In this document: positions 1 through 10,689 of the stretch, piece by piece
Layout: each line of letters opens with the position of its first letter
How positions within the stretch are numbered: the stretch's first letter is position 1
Assembly: GCA_003313425.1 (NCBI GenBank)
Contig: NHZP01000063.1
Span: 181,917-245,916 of the forward strand
Source of the DNA: Pseudopyrenochaeta lycopersici
Taxonomy: Eukaryota; Ascomycota; Dothideomycetes; Pleosporales; Pseudopyrenochaetaceae
Direction of reading: 5' to 3'
DNA: 64,000 nt
Position numbers and translations under genes: made by a program
The notes under the pieces: generated by a model
Databases searched by the model: none
Seen by the model: only the letters and a program-made list of their open reading frames with translations
Told to the model about the DNA's origin: nothing

Positions 1-1804
1 AACACGTGCTTCAAGAGGTGGTGGATAAGGAGGTAGTTCGCGAGTGTCTTGCCCGATTAATTGTCATGAGGAATCTCCCCACAACGCTGTGCAATGGCCG
101 GAGCTTCGAGCCCTGCTGCTTGCAGTTAACTACTACTGCGAAGACGCGCTCATAGATTCTCATTCAACCGTACCAAAGATGATCACCGAGTCCTTCCTCC
201 TTGAGAAGGCGATATTAAAGCAGAAGCTTGCAACAGCTATATCAAAGATCCACCTATCGATCGATGTTTGGAGCTCACCAAATCGGAAGAACTTTCAGGC
301 CATCTGCGCTCATTTTGTTGATGACTCAAGAGTCCTTCGGAAAGCTTTGCTCGCTCTGCCGTGCCTCCCAGCAGGACACGGCGGCGACCTTCAAGTAGCT
401 GAGCTTATAAAGGTTCTTGAGGATTATGAGACTCTTGCCCAAATTGGATACTGCACCGGCGATAATCACGGCAGTAATGATAGGATGCTCAGAATCCTCT
501 CAAAGGACTTGTCAGCGCGCGGCATTGAAAATTTGATCCTGTCCAACGCCGAATTCGATGCCATGGTCATGTCATAAATGTCATCGTACAGGCATTCCTC
601 TTTGCAAAAGATCAAGAAGCGGTAGATGCAGCGTTCGAGGCCGCTATACGGGCACTTACTGCTGATAATCCTGAGGTTGTTGAGCTGGATCAGAGGCTTG
701 CTGAGCAGTTCAAGATGGCTGCAGATACTACATGGCGTGAGATTGGAGGACTTGGAAAGATCCATAATCTCGTTATATTCATACGTGGCTCAAATGACCG
801 AATCCGACGCTTTGTACAGCTTGCTGGTCGAATGATTCCTATGGACAACGATACACGATGGAACTCATGGTTTCTGATGCTAGAGGTTGCACTAAGCCTC
901 AAGCTTTATATTACAAGGTTCATGGATGAGTATTCAGACGATCTACAGCTAGATTATCTTACGCCAGCTGATTGGAAAGCCCTGGAGCGTACGCGTGAGT
1001 TTCTCCAACCATTTTGGCGTGTCACCAAGGAAACAGAGGGCGATCGCGCTACTCTTGATCAAACACTCTATACTATGGATTTCCTTGTGAACCACTTCAA
1101 AGCTTCAGAGGTAAGATGTATATTGTTTATAGTGATTTTCTACTAACTATCCCTAGGCAAAATACGGGAACGATCCACAGCTACTTAGTAGTATTCGTAC
1201 TGGCTGGTACGCATTTGATAAGTACTACAGTAAAACCGAAGAGGTTCCTGCCTACGCTGCTGCCTTACTACTCCATCCTTTCCGGCGGAACGCATACATC
1301 GAACGCGTTTGGAAGAAGGCGTGGCAGAAGCCAGCGACTAAGGCGGTAAGGCAGCTATGGAGGGCTGAATATAAAGACAAAGAAAACGCGCCTGCTGGTT
1401 ATAGGTCTGCTGAGTCTTCTCAAGAGCCAGACGCCTACGGTCTATGGGACCGAGATCAGTCTATTATGACGAGGCTCAGCGATGAATTTGAAGCTTTTAT
1501 CGCTGATGCACCCGTCAACATCGGGTCCCTCACCGCGCTTGAATGGTGGCTTGTCCCAGAACGTCAGATCATGTACCCGAACCTCTTCCGTATGGCCGTT
1601 GATATCCTATCTATCCCACCTATGTCAGCTGAAGCTGAACGAACCTTTTCAGGCGCACGGCGTACAATCTCATGGCAGCGGATAAGGCTCGGTGCAGATG
1701 TAGTTCAAGAAACAGAGTGCCTCAAGTCATGGATTCGAAGCGGGATAACAGTTGGGTGGCCTAAAGCTGAGCCGGAGGACAGAGCGGAGGATTTAAGAGG
1801 TTAA
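1..1804 (+). pseudogene. hAT-family transposase remnant (5' end outside window)
   Basis: The conceptual protein matches a hAT transposase in order: the STDVWSS-like catalytic region (SIDVWSSPNRKNF, about 264-303), a block near 545-600 reading RRIRCHGHVIN, a DNDTRWNSW motif near 845, and the C-terminal dimerisation domain with LSIPPMSAEAERTFSGARR (about 1605-1670). The reading frame is broken by small shifts near 75 and near 540, where the two frames overlap in coherent protein. A probable intron with GTAAGA...CCTAG ends lies at about 1111-1157. The frame is again unclear between 1290 and 1460. The element is read out of the left edge, so its start is missing. I regard it as inactive. A relative on the opposite strand lies at 50238-51920. 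Confidence 0.85.
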
Positions 1805-1992
1805 GGACTCAACACCATACTCAGAGCTTGCGATGCCCTTAACAATAGGGCAACATTGGTATACTGGGCCTTAGTTATAGCATTACGTCAGCTAGTATTG
1901 CAATATAGTTAACCATAACCATATTGATTCTAGCAATACAATACAATCCAATACAGCCAAAATATTGCAATACAGTATTGTTGGCAACGCTG
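1805..1992 (+). repeat. 3' subterminal region and probable end of the hAT element
   Basis: Downstream of the transposase the sequence becomes AT-rich and repeats CAATAC/GCAATA several times (1915-1980), then ends in TATTGTTGGCAACGCTG, which resembles a hAT inverted terminus beginning CAGCGTTGCC. The left terminus is outside the window, so the end at about 1992 is inferred. Confidence 0.5.
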
Positions 1993-2244
1993 ACGGCAGG
2001 CCCGCGCAGGTAACGACGAGTGGGAAGTTGAGCAGCTTAAGGAACGATCATAGTTCTCATGGTGCTGAGGGTTATGCGAAGGCTGCACTGGGCCACGCTG
2101 CGCCTCGATGCTGTCTACCGGTCAATCGATGGGCAGGCGCTGGGCGCATCAGGCTGCGGCCTGCTTGGTTGGTTTGGTTTGTAGAGAGATCGTGACCAAC
2201 GTCCACGTGCTTCTCCAGGAGCAGTTTGGAACAGACAATGGAGT
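1993..2244. other. no gene recognised
   Basis: I see no coherent protein or RNA here. Open frames in this stretch show no recognisable domain. Confidence 0.5.
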
Positions 2245-2412
2245 TGCCAGATTCAAGGACTATTTAGCTTGATCTTTGATGAATTTTGATGATGAACGTT
2301 GTTGATCGATTCTGTGTTACCTATTTTCTCCTTTTATGGAGTGTGTGCCAAGTGGTTACACCCGAGCTTTGTACTACAATACAGTATCGCATACCCTCGC
2401 TTGTATCTGACA
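2245..2412 (-). mobile_element. solo LTR, 168 bp, with 5-bp target duplication
   Basis: Read on the minus strand the sequence starts TGTCAGATACAAG and ends TCTGGCA, so it has the TG...CA ends of an LTR. It is flanked on both sides by ACTCC (minus orientation; plus-strand GGAGT at 2413-2417 and 2240-2244). No coding region follows on either side, so it is a solo LTR. Its start and central part (CTCGGGTG, CCACTTGGCA, ATTCATCAAAGATCAAGC, TAGTCCTTGAATC) recur on the plus strand at 54786-54995. The short length and TGTCAG start would fit a Copia-type element, but no internal domain is present to prove this. Confidence 0.8.
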
Positions 2413-2880
2413 GGAGTGCGCAAGTAGTTCTCCATTGGCTAGTTGATGGCCTAGAGTGCTGAAGCCCATATACAAAATAATGGAGAGATTTGATTGCATT
2501 ATTTACTGGTACAAATACATGATGCTCTATCGGCATCGACGTTGAGTTAAGCGTGCTGTGGTGCCATAATTTGCTGCGAGCCTCGTCACTGCTTTCGTAA
2601 ATACGCTCTGCCAAGTCATCCAATGCCATCCCTCGGGGTTAACGCGTTTAACAAGTCCAGGCCAACGCTTCTTGACGGATGTGACGTCACGGTGTTCGTC
2701 AGCGCATCTCATTAATGGTTACTAAAAGGGCTAGAGTAAGAATATCCCAGTAAGGATGGTTATTAAAAGAAGAAACAAAGTCCCACCTTGCGCATCGGTT
2801 ACCGGTATGCTCCCGCCATAATTACCCGGACCACCCGCTCGTTGCTTTATCCTCTCAAGCTCACCACCACGTATAACAAC
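2413..2880. other. intergenic, nothing recognised
   Basis: No domain, RNA gene or clear repeat seen. It is the upstream region of the alcohol-dehydrogenase-like locus. Confidence 0.5.
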
Positions 2881-4139
2881 ATGTATTCGGCCTGGCAGGT
2901 CTGTTCGGGGTCCATTAGGGATTGACGGTCTCCAAAGGCTCTCGAGAATCTCCAGCTCAACGAGAGCCTGCCGATTCCGTCAAGGGCTGCTGTAGGACCG
3001 AACCAGGTGCTTGTTCGCATTCGCGCTGCTGCCGTCAACGCCCGCGACATGATGGTCATCGCTAACGATCCCAACTTCCCCCTTCATACCGCCCGCAACC
3101 TCACCCCTTGTGCCGACGGAGCTGGGGAAATCGTATTCGCTGGCGAGTCTACCGCGTTGAAGGAAGGGGAACGGGTCATTCTCACTCCTGGGGCCTGGGA
3201 GGGAGGATCCGAGATCCCGTCTCTCGAGGACTTCCAAGGCAAGGGGGCTGGAAATATCCAGGGCACACTAAGGCAGTACGCCGTATTGGTGAGCTGCCCT
3301 AGCCTCCCGGAACTTTTGAAAATGGTTGACGACGGGTATAGGAGAGCTCCCATGTCCTCGTGGCGCCAGCCCACCTGAGCTTCCAAGAGATGGCAGCCAT
3401 CCCCACCGCAGGCGGAACTGCTATGAACGCTCTCTGTTTCGGGCCCGTCCCTATCGAGGTAGGCATGACGGTCCTTACACAAGGCACAGGAGGCGTGAGC
3501 TGCTTTGCTATCCAAGTGCGTTTCCATGATCATCGAAAGGGGGGAGGGAAGGCTGCGAAGGGGATTGTTAGCTAAGTATCATAAAACAGATCGCTTCAGC
3601 AATGGGAGCCACGGTGATCGCGACATCGTCTTCGGACGAGAACCTGGCGCAAGCGAAGGCTTTGGGCGCCTCGCACACGATCAACTACGCCACCAACCCC
3701 GCATGGCACGAGGAGGTCCTTCGCCTCACCGACGGGCGCGGAGTCGACCACGTGGTGGATGTTGTTGGGGCGCAGACGATTGAGAAGAGCATTAATTGCA
3801 CCCAGCATGGCGGTCTGGTCAGCCTCATTGGCTTCCTTGGAGGGCCTCAGAAAGTGGAGGTCGTGGAGCCCCTGATCTTCGGCGCGAAAACTTGTAAGTT
3901 GCTCTCATGTGAAACAAGACAGCCCGGTCGCAATGAGACTGCTAACATGTACGCATCTCACAGTGAGAGGTGTTTTCAGTATTAGAAACGATCATTTGCA
4001 AGCTTTGCTGGACTTGCTCAAGAAGAACATGATCCACCCTAAGATTGGTAATGTGTTCGACTGGCACAGAGCCAAGGAGGCTTTTCAAAGGTCCATGAAG
4101 GCCAGTAATACTTGTGGAAAAATATGCATCACTTGTTAA
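2881..4139 (+). pseudogene. zinc-type alcohol dehydrogenase / quinone oxidoreductase (MDR family), early stop codon
   Basis: Four exons can be modelled: 2881-3288, 3345-3515, 3590-3893 and 3964-4139, with introns of 56, 74 and 70 bp. The product is a medium-chain NAD(P)-dependent oxidoreductase. It shows an N-terminal GroES-like part (VRIRAAAVNARDMMVI, then GAGEIV), the cofactor-fold segment TQGTGGVSCFAIQ, GASHTINY, and DHVVDVVGAQTIEKS, ending with an LRGVFS block typical of the family. The likely start is ATG 2881 (MYSAWQ), because the frame from there runs into the conserved part, but an in-frame TGA at 2923-2925 interrupts it. CGA to TGA or TGG to TGA would explain it. No usable intron removes the stop. 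Alternatively translation could start downstream near 3046, losing part of the GroES-like domain. Substrate unknown. Confidence 0.75.
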
Positions 4140-4664
4140 GTGGCCTCAGCACCTGGCGGCTCGCTAGGCAAATCTTTGAACACCTTTTTTGCGTCCTCGC
4201 GCTACCTCATTTCCTAACCTTATCTGCGCCAGTATAACGTTAACACATCTGAAGCTCCTGTGACCGAACAGAAGAACACGTGAAATGCTGGATTGGTTTT
4301 GAAGTGGATCAACAAATAAACTACGGCCTTTTCCGGTTCTGCGAAATCTCTCCGAAATGGCCGTAGCACGGCTCAACAGGACTCAGTAGCGCAACGATAA
4401 TTGATAAATGTCTCAATTGTGTAGCAAACCGGGCATGTTTTAGATTAAAATTAATCGAGACCTATATAATAAATCAAGGGCCTGCCTCCATGCTCTGATC
4501 AATAAATTGAGTCATAATCGCATCGTCAATAGTAAATTGAGAGCCGCCAATTAATTGCCGAGTTGCTTGTGAGTCTCCCACTGTTTGTTTACACCTCGGG
4601 AGCTGCATGTAGGGGTTCAATGGCCTGCGGTAGTGATAGAGTGCTTCGGCGATAGGGCTACTAC
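4140..4664. other. intergenic, nothing recognised
   Basis: AT-rich sequence downstream of the dehydrogenase pseudogene; I see no gene. Confidence 0.5.
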
Positions 4665-4826
4665 TGTCAGATTGTCAAATACAAGGAAAGAGCGATGAAT
4701 AGTAAGACCGATAACTATTTCGATCTACGGAACCTCCGGAAGCAGAGGAGCTATAGAAGAGAGGAACAGACAGAACACAATCAATGATCATCCCTTCTGA
4801 CCAAAAACATTCATTAAATTCTGACA
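4665..4826. mobile_element. solo LTR, 162 bp, with 5-bp target duplication
   Basis: The sequence begins TGTCAGATTG and ends AAATTCTGACA, so its ends form the short inverted repeat TGTCAG/CTGACA expected of an LTR. ACTAC flanks it on both sides (4660-4664 and 4827-4831), a perfect 5-bp target duplication. There is no internal coding sequence, so it is a solo LTR. It starts like the 2245-2412 LTR but differs inside. Its strand cannot be decided. Confidence 0.8.
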
Positions 4827-4979
4827 ACTACATTCACTAGCAATGCTACAGATTACTATTAGAGGCAACACGAGGCAGAGTGGAACACGTTCAGTTAAAT
4901 TAATCTTCGCTAGAGAAGCATCTTACAATACACTATTATATTACCTATCAACAATAAACAAAACCGCCTAATTATTCTT

Positions 4980-5560
4980 CGAGCAGCCTATAACCGTAAG
5001 CGACATATGCGGGCTCTAATTGCTCTCTGTGCACGTCGGAGAGTTTCACTCAGTGTAGCTGACTGGCTAGAAATATATGAGCTACTACTATCAGCCAATC
5101 CAGCTATTGCAGATCTCGTAGACGTGAGTAGGTGACAACTAGCTCGTCTACTTGAAAAGAACTACGAAGAATATTAATCAAAGATCAAGATAAAGCTAGA
5201 GGATGCTAGAAGCCTTATTTACATCTCTACAGACATGTGGACATCACCAGGTTGCCGTAGCTATCTAGCAGTCTGTGTACAATGGGTTGGACATGACTAT
5301 AAGCTAGAGAAAGCTCTCCTAGGCCTACCACGAGCCTTATTCTTATATTCTGGCGAGTTACAGGCTAAGGCATTGTTTCGAGTATTTAACGATATTAGCA
5401 TTACTACTAGAATTGGGCACCACACTAGTAATAACGCGACGTTAAACAACACGCTTCTAGAAGGAATTGCAGCGAAGCTACAGGTTAAATATCAGGTCTA
5501 ATTTAACACTATACGACGCCGAATTCGATGCCTTAATAACCCTGCCGCCACCTCTTCTTG
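4980..5560 (+). pseudogene. hAT transposase fragment, degraded
   Basis: Between about 5190 and 5500 one frame reads KIKLEDARSLIYISTDMWT followed by SPGCRSYLAVCVQWVGHDYK, the catalytic-core region of hAT transposases. The piece ends near a CCGAATTCGATGCC sequence (5519-5532) that also occurs in the 1-1804 copy at the same position in the protein. Upstream sequence (4980-5190) gives further transposase-like text broken by stops. No terminal repeats were found. It is a RIP-like, AT-biased relic from a different hAT family than 44423-47467. Confidence 0.7.
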
Positions 5561-6230
5561 GAAGCGGTTACAGCAACCTGGGAGATAAGTGGCCTAGACC
5601 CTGCGTTTCAAGACCAGGAAGGTCAACGAGAGAGTGCTCAAGTACTGCTGACATGTGCGGACCGACTTTTGATGAGAGTGTGTTTAATCACAGCAGATCT
5701 GTTCGGTTCGGACTAACTTAAGAGATTGGACTCGCACGTAGGTTAAACGCAGATGGTGAGCCGATAGATCAGTCTTTTCAATGCCTTTTTACCCCAATAC
5801 CTGAGAGTATGAAGGCCCAATTGATGTCTGGAGTAAAACTCTTGAATCAAAGGTCATAACAACGTATAGGACCAGCAAGTCAGAATCTTTCTAACCCTAG
5901 GCAACTACAAACTTATAGTACTCCGCAACGTCAAAAGAAAAGACCACAAGACCTGGGGTCTGCAGTATTAAAATCATCTCGAGTATTTTTTTGTACGCAC
6001 GTGAATTCTGCCCCGTCCCCTTGCAGCGCGTGAAACGCGCTCCTGCCTGCCTATTGACGCCTAATCGCACCCTGCCCCCACGTGTCTCCCCTTCTCATTG
6101 CTTATTAGCGTCCTCCTAACTAATAAATACCTCTTCCTCAGCCTTTTAAAGTCTCTCATGTCTACAATTGCTCTCTTTTACTCTACCTATGCTTTGTTGC
6201 AGCTTTGTTTTCTTTCTTAAAGCCTGCAAC
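5561..6230. other. intergenic, nothing recognised
   Basis: No gene or clear repeat found. The stretch includes pyrimidine-rich and AT-rich runs only. Confidence 0.5.
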
Positions 6231-6473
6231 TTAGCTCTTAAGAAATTTGGCTGAATAGAGCATTAATTTAGCCCCTTTTTCAAGCTGGTCAATCGCTTTT
6301 GACTTGGCATGACCGGCTTTTTGGAGGCGAGAGATTTTCTGGTGAAGTGGTCGCCCATCTACCGGGCCGGGGCCCTTGTCCAGGGCGATGGTCGCCGACT
6401 GTGATAGATGCCCACGACGCTGCTTCACTGCTTTCCGCAGATCTAGGCCGGCCCCATTTCCCACAATGACCAC
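6231..6473 (-). CDS. fragment of a repeated, unidentified ORF
   Basis: The 80-residue frame begins MVIVGNGAGLDLRKAVKQRR and continues with a charged helix-rich segment ending QLEKGAKLMLYSAKFLKS. Its first part lies inside the left arm of the inverted repeat 6413-7505 and is encoded again, in the opposite direction, by the right arm (VIVGNGAGL at about 7450-7480). Upstream on the minus strand lies a run encoding alternating Glu and Arg. The tail recalls the C-terminal helical part of pogo/Fot1 transposases, but I do not recognise the family with any certainty. It is probably a piece of a multicopy or transposon ORF and not a complete gene. Confidence 0.3.
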   Translation of the reverse strand: MVIVGNGAGLDLRKAVKQRRGHLSQSATIALDKGPGPVDGRPLHQKISRLQKAGHAKSKAIDQLEKGAKLMLYSAKFLKS

Positions 6474-7505
6474 TTACGGAGCAACTTACTGGATACCGCA
6501 CACGACGGTTATAAATTAGCTTTCCGTGCTCGTTCCCGTTCCCGTTCTCGTTCTCGTTCTCGTTCTCGTTCTCGTTCCTCAGGAAGTCTAAGCTCCTGAG
6601 CCAATCGTATCATTCCAAGTCGTCAGACCTACCCTTAAACTAAAGTCAAATTTTACTGACAGGGCAAGCCACCCCACAAATGGGCGAATATACGAGGTCG
6701 CACACACAGTCACGAACTCTCTAACGGATTTTACCACTCGGACCACACCAGTCCTCGGACCGCCCCATCAAAATCACGACCCGTCTTAATATTACCCCTC
6801 AACCACAACAAAATCAAACATGTTGAAATTTCTTCAATAGTTTCTTTGTATATTAGGGCAATGGGTTCTTATATAGCCCTAGATATGGCAGTTACTCCAC
6901 GATATGTTACGGTATTATTTTCGTATAGCAGAGTCTATATTCTGCGAAAACAGTAGGGCTAGCGTGCGGACACTTTCTTCAGCGAGCCCCTTAGGCAACA
7001 AGGAACTGATAGTGTCAGCATCATAAAGAAAAAGTCCCAGAATCGAAAATTAGTACCTTCAATCTTGTGTTCTGAGGAACGAAGCATTATGAAGCACTTC
7101 AACCTTGGTGTCGTTATCTGTTGTCGCAGGCCAAGGCATCATCTCAGGGAACCTGAGGAAGAACTGCATTAGTAATCTTGCCATATAATCTCAGACGTGC
7201 GGGGTCAGGTTTATAAGACCAAGACACAATACACACACAATACAACTTTTCTGCTCATTATCAATTATTTTGACTTCTCATCATTTTAGCACGTCCAGTG
7301 CGACATCTGTCGACTGCAAATGGTCCAAAAGGTTGCTACTATTGAACGAGAACGAGAACGAGAACGAGAACGAGGAATGAAACGGGAACGAGCACGGAAA
7401 GCTAACTTATGACCATCGGGTGCGGTATCCAGTAAGTAGCTCCGTAAGTGGTCATTGTGGGAAATGGGGCCGGCTTAGGCCTGCGGAAAGCACTGAAGTC
7501 CGCGT
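6413..7505. repeat. long imperfect inverted repeat with GAACGA hexamer tracts
   Basis: About 170 bp at 6413-6585 reappear inverted at 7344-7505. Shared landmarks are GGGAAATGGGGCCGGC, ACTTACTGGATACCGCAC, GCTTTCCGTGCTCGTTCCCG and a (CGTTCT)n tract of five or more units at the inner side of each arm. About 760 bp separate the arms and hold no recognised gene. The similarity ends abruptly outside the arms (below 6413, above 7505). On the coding strand the hexamer encodes (Glu-Arg)n. The right arm extends inward with a Cys-containing frame (QCDICRLQMV) not present in the left arm, so the two arms are different parts of one repeated gene-like sequence placed head to head. A foldback-type element is an alternative. 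Confidence 0.75.
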
Positions 7506-8673
7506 CTGCCTGACCGGATGAGACATAACCTAACCCAGTCTGAACTCTATTGTGGGCCATGTGCGCTGATTTTCCCTACATGGCTAATTGTAAGCTGAGT
7601 CTTCTTCGGAGCCTGCTCACATGAACGGCCGCCACGCAGCTAGCCCATGTTATAGCCTCCAGCATGAAGCCTAGGCCAAAAAGCCCTCGCGGACTTGTCG
7701 AAAGGACTTATCGAGCAGCCTCGAGCTATCCTGATTCTCGACTAGCAGCGTGGCGAGGATTCATGCGAGGAGCTTCGGAGGCAGACTCGCGATTGGGCGC
7801 AACCCGACTTCAAGTCTCCCTAGTCTCCAGGTTTTCTTGGGCTGGAATGCCTCCATTGAAGCAACAATCTGTCAATTGCATTGATACAACTAGCACAGTT
7901 AAAAAGCTCCTCCGGCAATCCGAACGGTGCCGAACCTCGATGCCAGCTGTAAAGTCATATTGATGTTAATGCAAAACGCCCGCAAAGACATTCGATGGCG
8001 CTATTACGGGATTGGTTCAGATCTGCCGTTATCAGTCTCACATGTCAAGTCTTTCGATCATAACACCACCTCTTGGATGACCCATGTTTTATTACCAGGA
8101 CATAGTACTACCATTAATCTAGAAAGTATGCAAGAGTTCTTTTACGTGGCAATTTTGTCGTTCCCTACTGTCGGTCATAGTTTTTACTGTGCCTTATTAA
8201 TCCCTTCCTACTGTGATGTTAGAGCACGTGGACGACATTTGCCATTGTGTGAAAATGTCTCATATGAGGATTCTGTTGCGCAAGTTTGGGTTCAGACTGC
8301 TGGACTAGACTTGAGCAGTTTGTCCGGAATACTCGCTAGCGCTTGTAATGCGATACTACAAGACGTACGCAATTAATAATGGTGTGAAAAGGATCTGCTA
8401 AATTAAATGCCGCGCGAGGTAGGTGAAGGGACCTGATTAAATGTAAGACCAGACACTACTAAGACCCCGTTATATCGCTTGTTAGACGGTCGTCTTTAAT
8501 CGCGTGCTGGGTGAGGATCGCGGCTTCGTACATTCATGTCTCTATCATGAAGCAAGGTCAGCTAGAGAACAGCATCTCCATAGAGTAAGAAAGGGTAAGG
8601 GAGGCATAATCGAGGTCAACGCCGACTATACTAAACTTTTAACTTGATAAGTGATTAGATTACAGCATGTGTC
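7506..8673. other. no recognisable gene; two weak ORFs
   Basis: Open frames at 7664-7963 and 7927-8376 (99 and 149 residues, plus strand) have no domain I recognise. The second has a hydrophobic middle (FYVAILSFPTVGHSFYCALL). They overlap in different frames and may be chance. Nothing else seen. Confidence 0.3.
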
Positions 8674-9986
8674 TTAATTTCCAACTATAGCGGCATGCGC
8701 CTCATCAAACCTGTTTCCATGAGGCTTAGCTTTATCAATAATCTTGCGCAGCTCTTTCTTCTCTTCTGCTGTAAGCTCGATATCCCTAGACGCCCAGTTC
8801 TCCTCGAGGCGCTTGGGCTTCGTGGTGCCGGGAATGGCAATCATGCCCTGGGCAGCGACCCAAGCAAGAGCAATCTGTGCCAAAGTGCATCCTTTGCGGA
8901 CGGCAAGCTTCTTGATCTCTTCCGTAATGGCCAAGTTCTTGTAGAAGTTTTCTCCTTGGAATTTCGGAGCTGTTTATTGATCAAATGTTAGAAAATCTAC
9001 TCTTTACCATATGCCGAGAATGGTTCAAACGGGGAAGAACTTACAGGAGCGACGGAAGTCATCTGGCGCAAAGTCATCGGGGGACTTGAATGGGAAGTCG
9101 TCTACGAGCCAGCCGTGGCCGAGAGGGCTAAACGCTACAAAAGCCACGCCAAGCTCTTTGCAGGTATCGATAAGGCCGCTAGTCTCGTGAACAGTCTCAA
9201 AAGCCGAATACTCTGCTTGGACGGCGTCGATCTTGGCGACTAACCGTTGAAGTTCTCATGTCAGTGGTGAAACTGGTGTCCAACTCTAAACCTACTTGAG
9301 TTGGCTTTGCAGAGGGTCGCCGCAGAGCATTCCGAAAGACCAATGTACTTGGTCTTGCCCGTCTTTCGAATCTCATCTAGAGCTGTAATTGACTCCTCAA
9401 GCGGTGTGTCTGCGCGCGTTAGTCACCCGCTCTCAGGGTCCAGCCCGCTCTTTCGACGTACTAGGGTCCATTCGATGCAAGTAATATAGATCCGGGGTAA
9501 ATCCTAATCTCTCAATTGTGCCATCAATGTACTCGTGAATATGAGATCGCGAATTGGTGACGCGTCCATTCCCCCCAAAGACGTCGAATCCGCACTTGGA
9601 AGCAACTAGCAATAACGGCATCCTGTCAGTAGTGCCGCACCTTGGAGATCATTTGAGCGATATTGTTTGAACTTACGGAAAATCTTGTCGCGGAGGTTGT
9701 GCTTCCTGATAAAATCGCCGAGGAGCTTTTCGTTGGCTCCGGCTTGGTATACAACCTGTATGGCTACCGTTAAGTCTTTACTACTTCACTATAGTAGGCT
9801 GTACAAGCGGAAGCATTGGCAACATACAGCAGTATCCCAAAATGTGCACCCTGCCTCGACAGCCTTGAGGAGAACAGGCTCAGCTTCCTCGTAGCTAAGA
9901 CTGGTCCCCATAAAAGCGCTGATGCCCATGGCACCGAAGCCGGGCGTGGGAACTTCGATGTCGGCAAAAGGAAGAGTCTTGACCAT
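8674..9986 (-). CDS. aldo-keto reductase, 328 aa, six exons
   Basis: Spliced as complement(8674..8969, 9045..9239, 9296..9409, 9462..9605, 9677..9755, 9828..9986); every junction keeps frame and the total is 987 nt. It is a cytosolic NADPH-dependent carbonyl reductase of the (beta/alpha)8-barrel aldo-keto reductase superfamily. The catalytic tetrad is visible: D51 (FWDTA), Y56 ([13 protein letters not shown]), K83 (ASKCG) and H123 (YYLHRMD). The C-terminal cofactor motif [13 protein letters not shown] is present. Length fits fungal yeast-like members (about 330 aa). The start at 9986 (MVKTLPF) is chosen because the family begins just there and upstream residues are unrelated. Introns are 52-75 bp. 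It looks intact. The natural substrate cannot be read from sequence. Confidence 0.93.
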
Positions 9987-10687
9987 TTTGTGTTTATTGT
10001 AGGGGAAATACAAGCAGTTACCGAAACATTAACAAAAGACTGGATAAAATTGATGTACCAAGTTGCAAACCATGCGTACTGCCGTAGGTTTAAAAAACCC
10101 ACCTTATTATTGCATCTGTCCTGACATGCTAAATTTTCACTGCATTCCTATTCCAACATCGGGGATTAGTGCTCAACAACCGTTAAGTCCATGGTGTGAA
10201 CGTCATTTCAAAGCATGAGCTTAGTGTGGTAGACACCGCCCAGTGCGCCCACTGCCTTGCAGCACAAGATCCTATTGACTGCTCCGTAATTGGCTTAGCG
10301 AAGGGAAGGCTTGTGTATGATGGGCGATGAGAGCGGGAGACTGGCTAAACATCGGGCTCAACAAGGGAAACAGAGTTTTCTAGAACGAGAACAGGAAACC
10401 GAACAGTTGATCGAAACATTATCTGTTCATTCGTCGAAAGTTGCGCACGTGATATGTACGACTGGGTTCCGGCACACGTCCGATGGAATGTGACGCACCC
10501 AAGCCTGTCCCGGTGATTTTCGGAATGACCCTACCGCAGCGATAGTGTCTTGGAAGCTGTCGTAATGGTGCGCAAGACATGAGCTTGATAATCACCAAGA
10601 AGAATGCTGCGCCACGTACCTTACGAAAGGTCAGTTAAACCGTGCACAAGTGCACAAGGTATCTTCAAGGCCACAAACACCTTGGCT
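9987..10687. other. upstream region of the aldo-keto reductase; nothing else seen
   Basis: No gene recognised. It holds the promoter of the leftward reductase and runs up to the pogo element. A 60-codon frame at 10311-10493 has no recognisable features. Confidence 0.45.
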
Positions 10688-10689
10688 TA

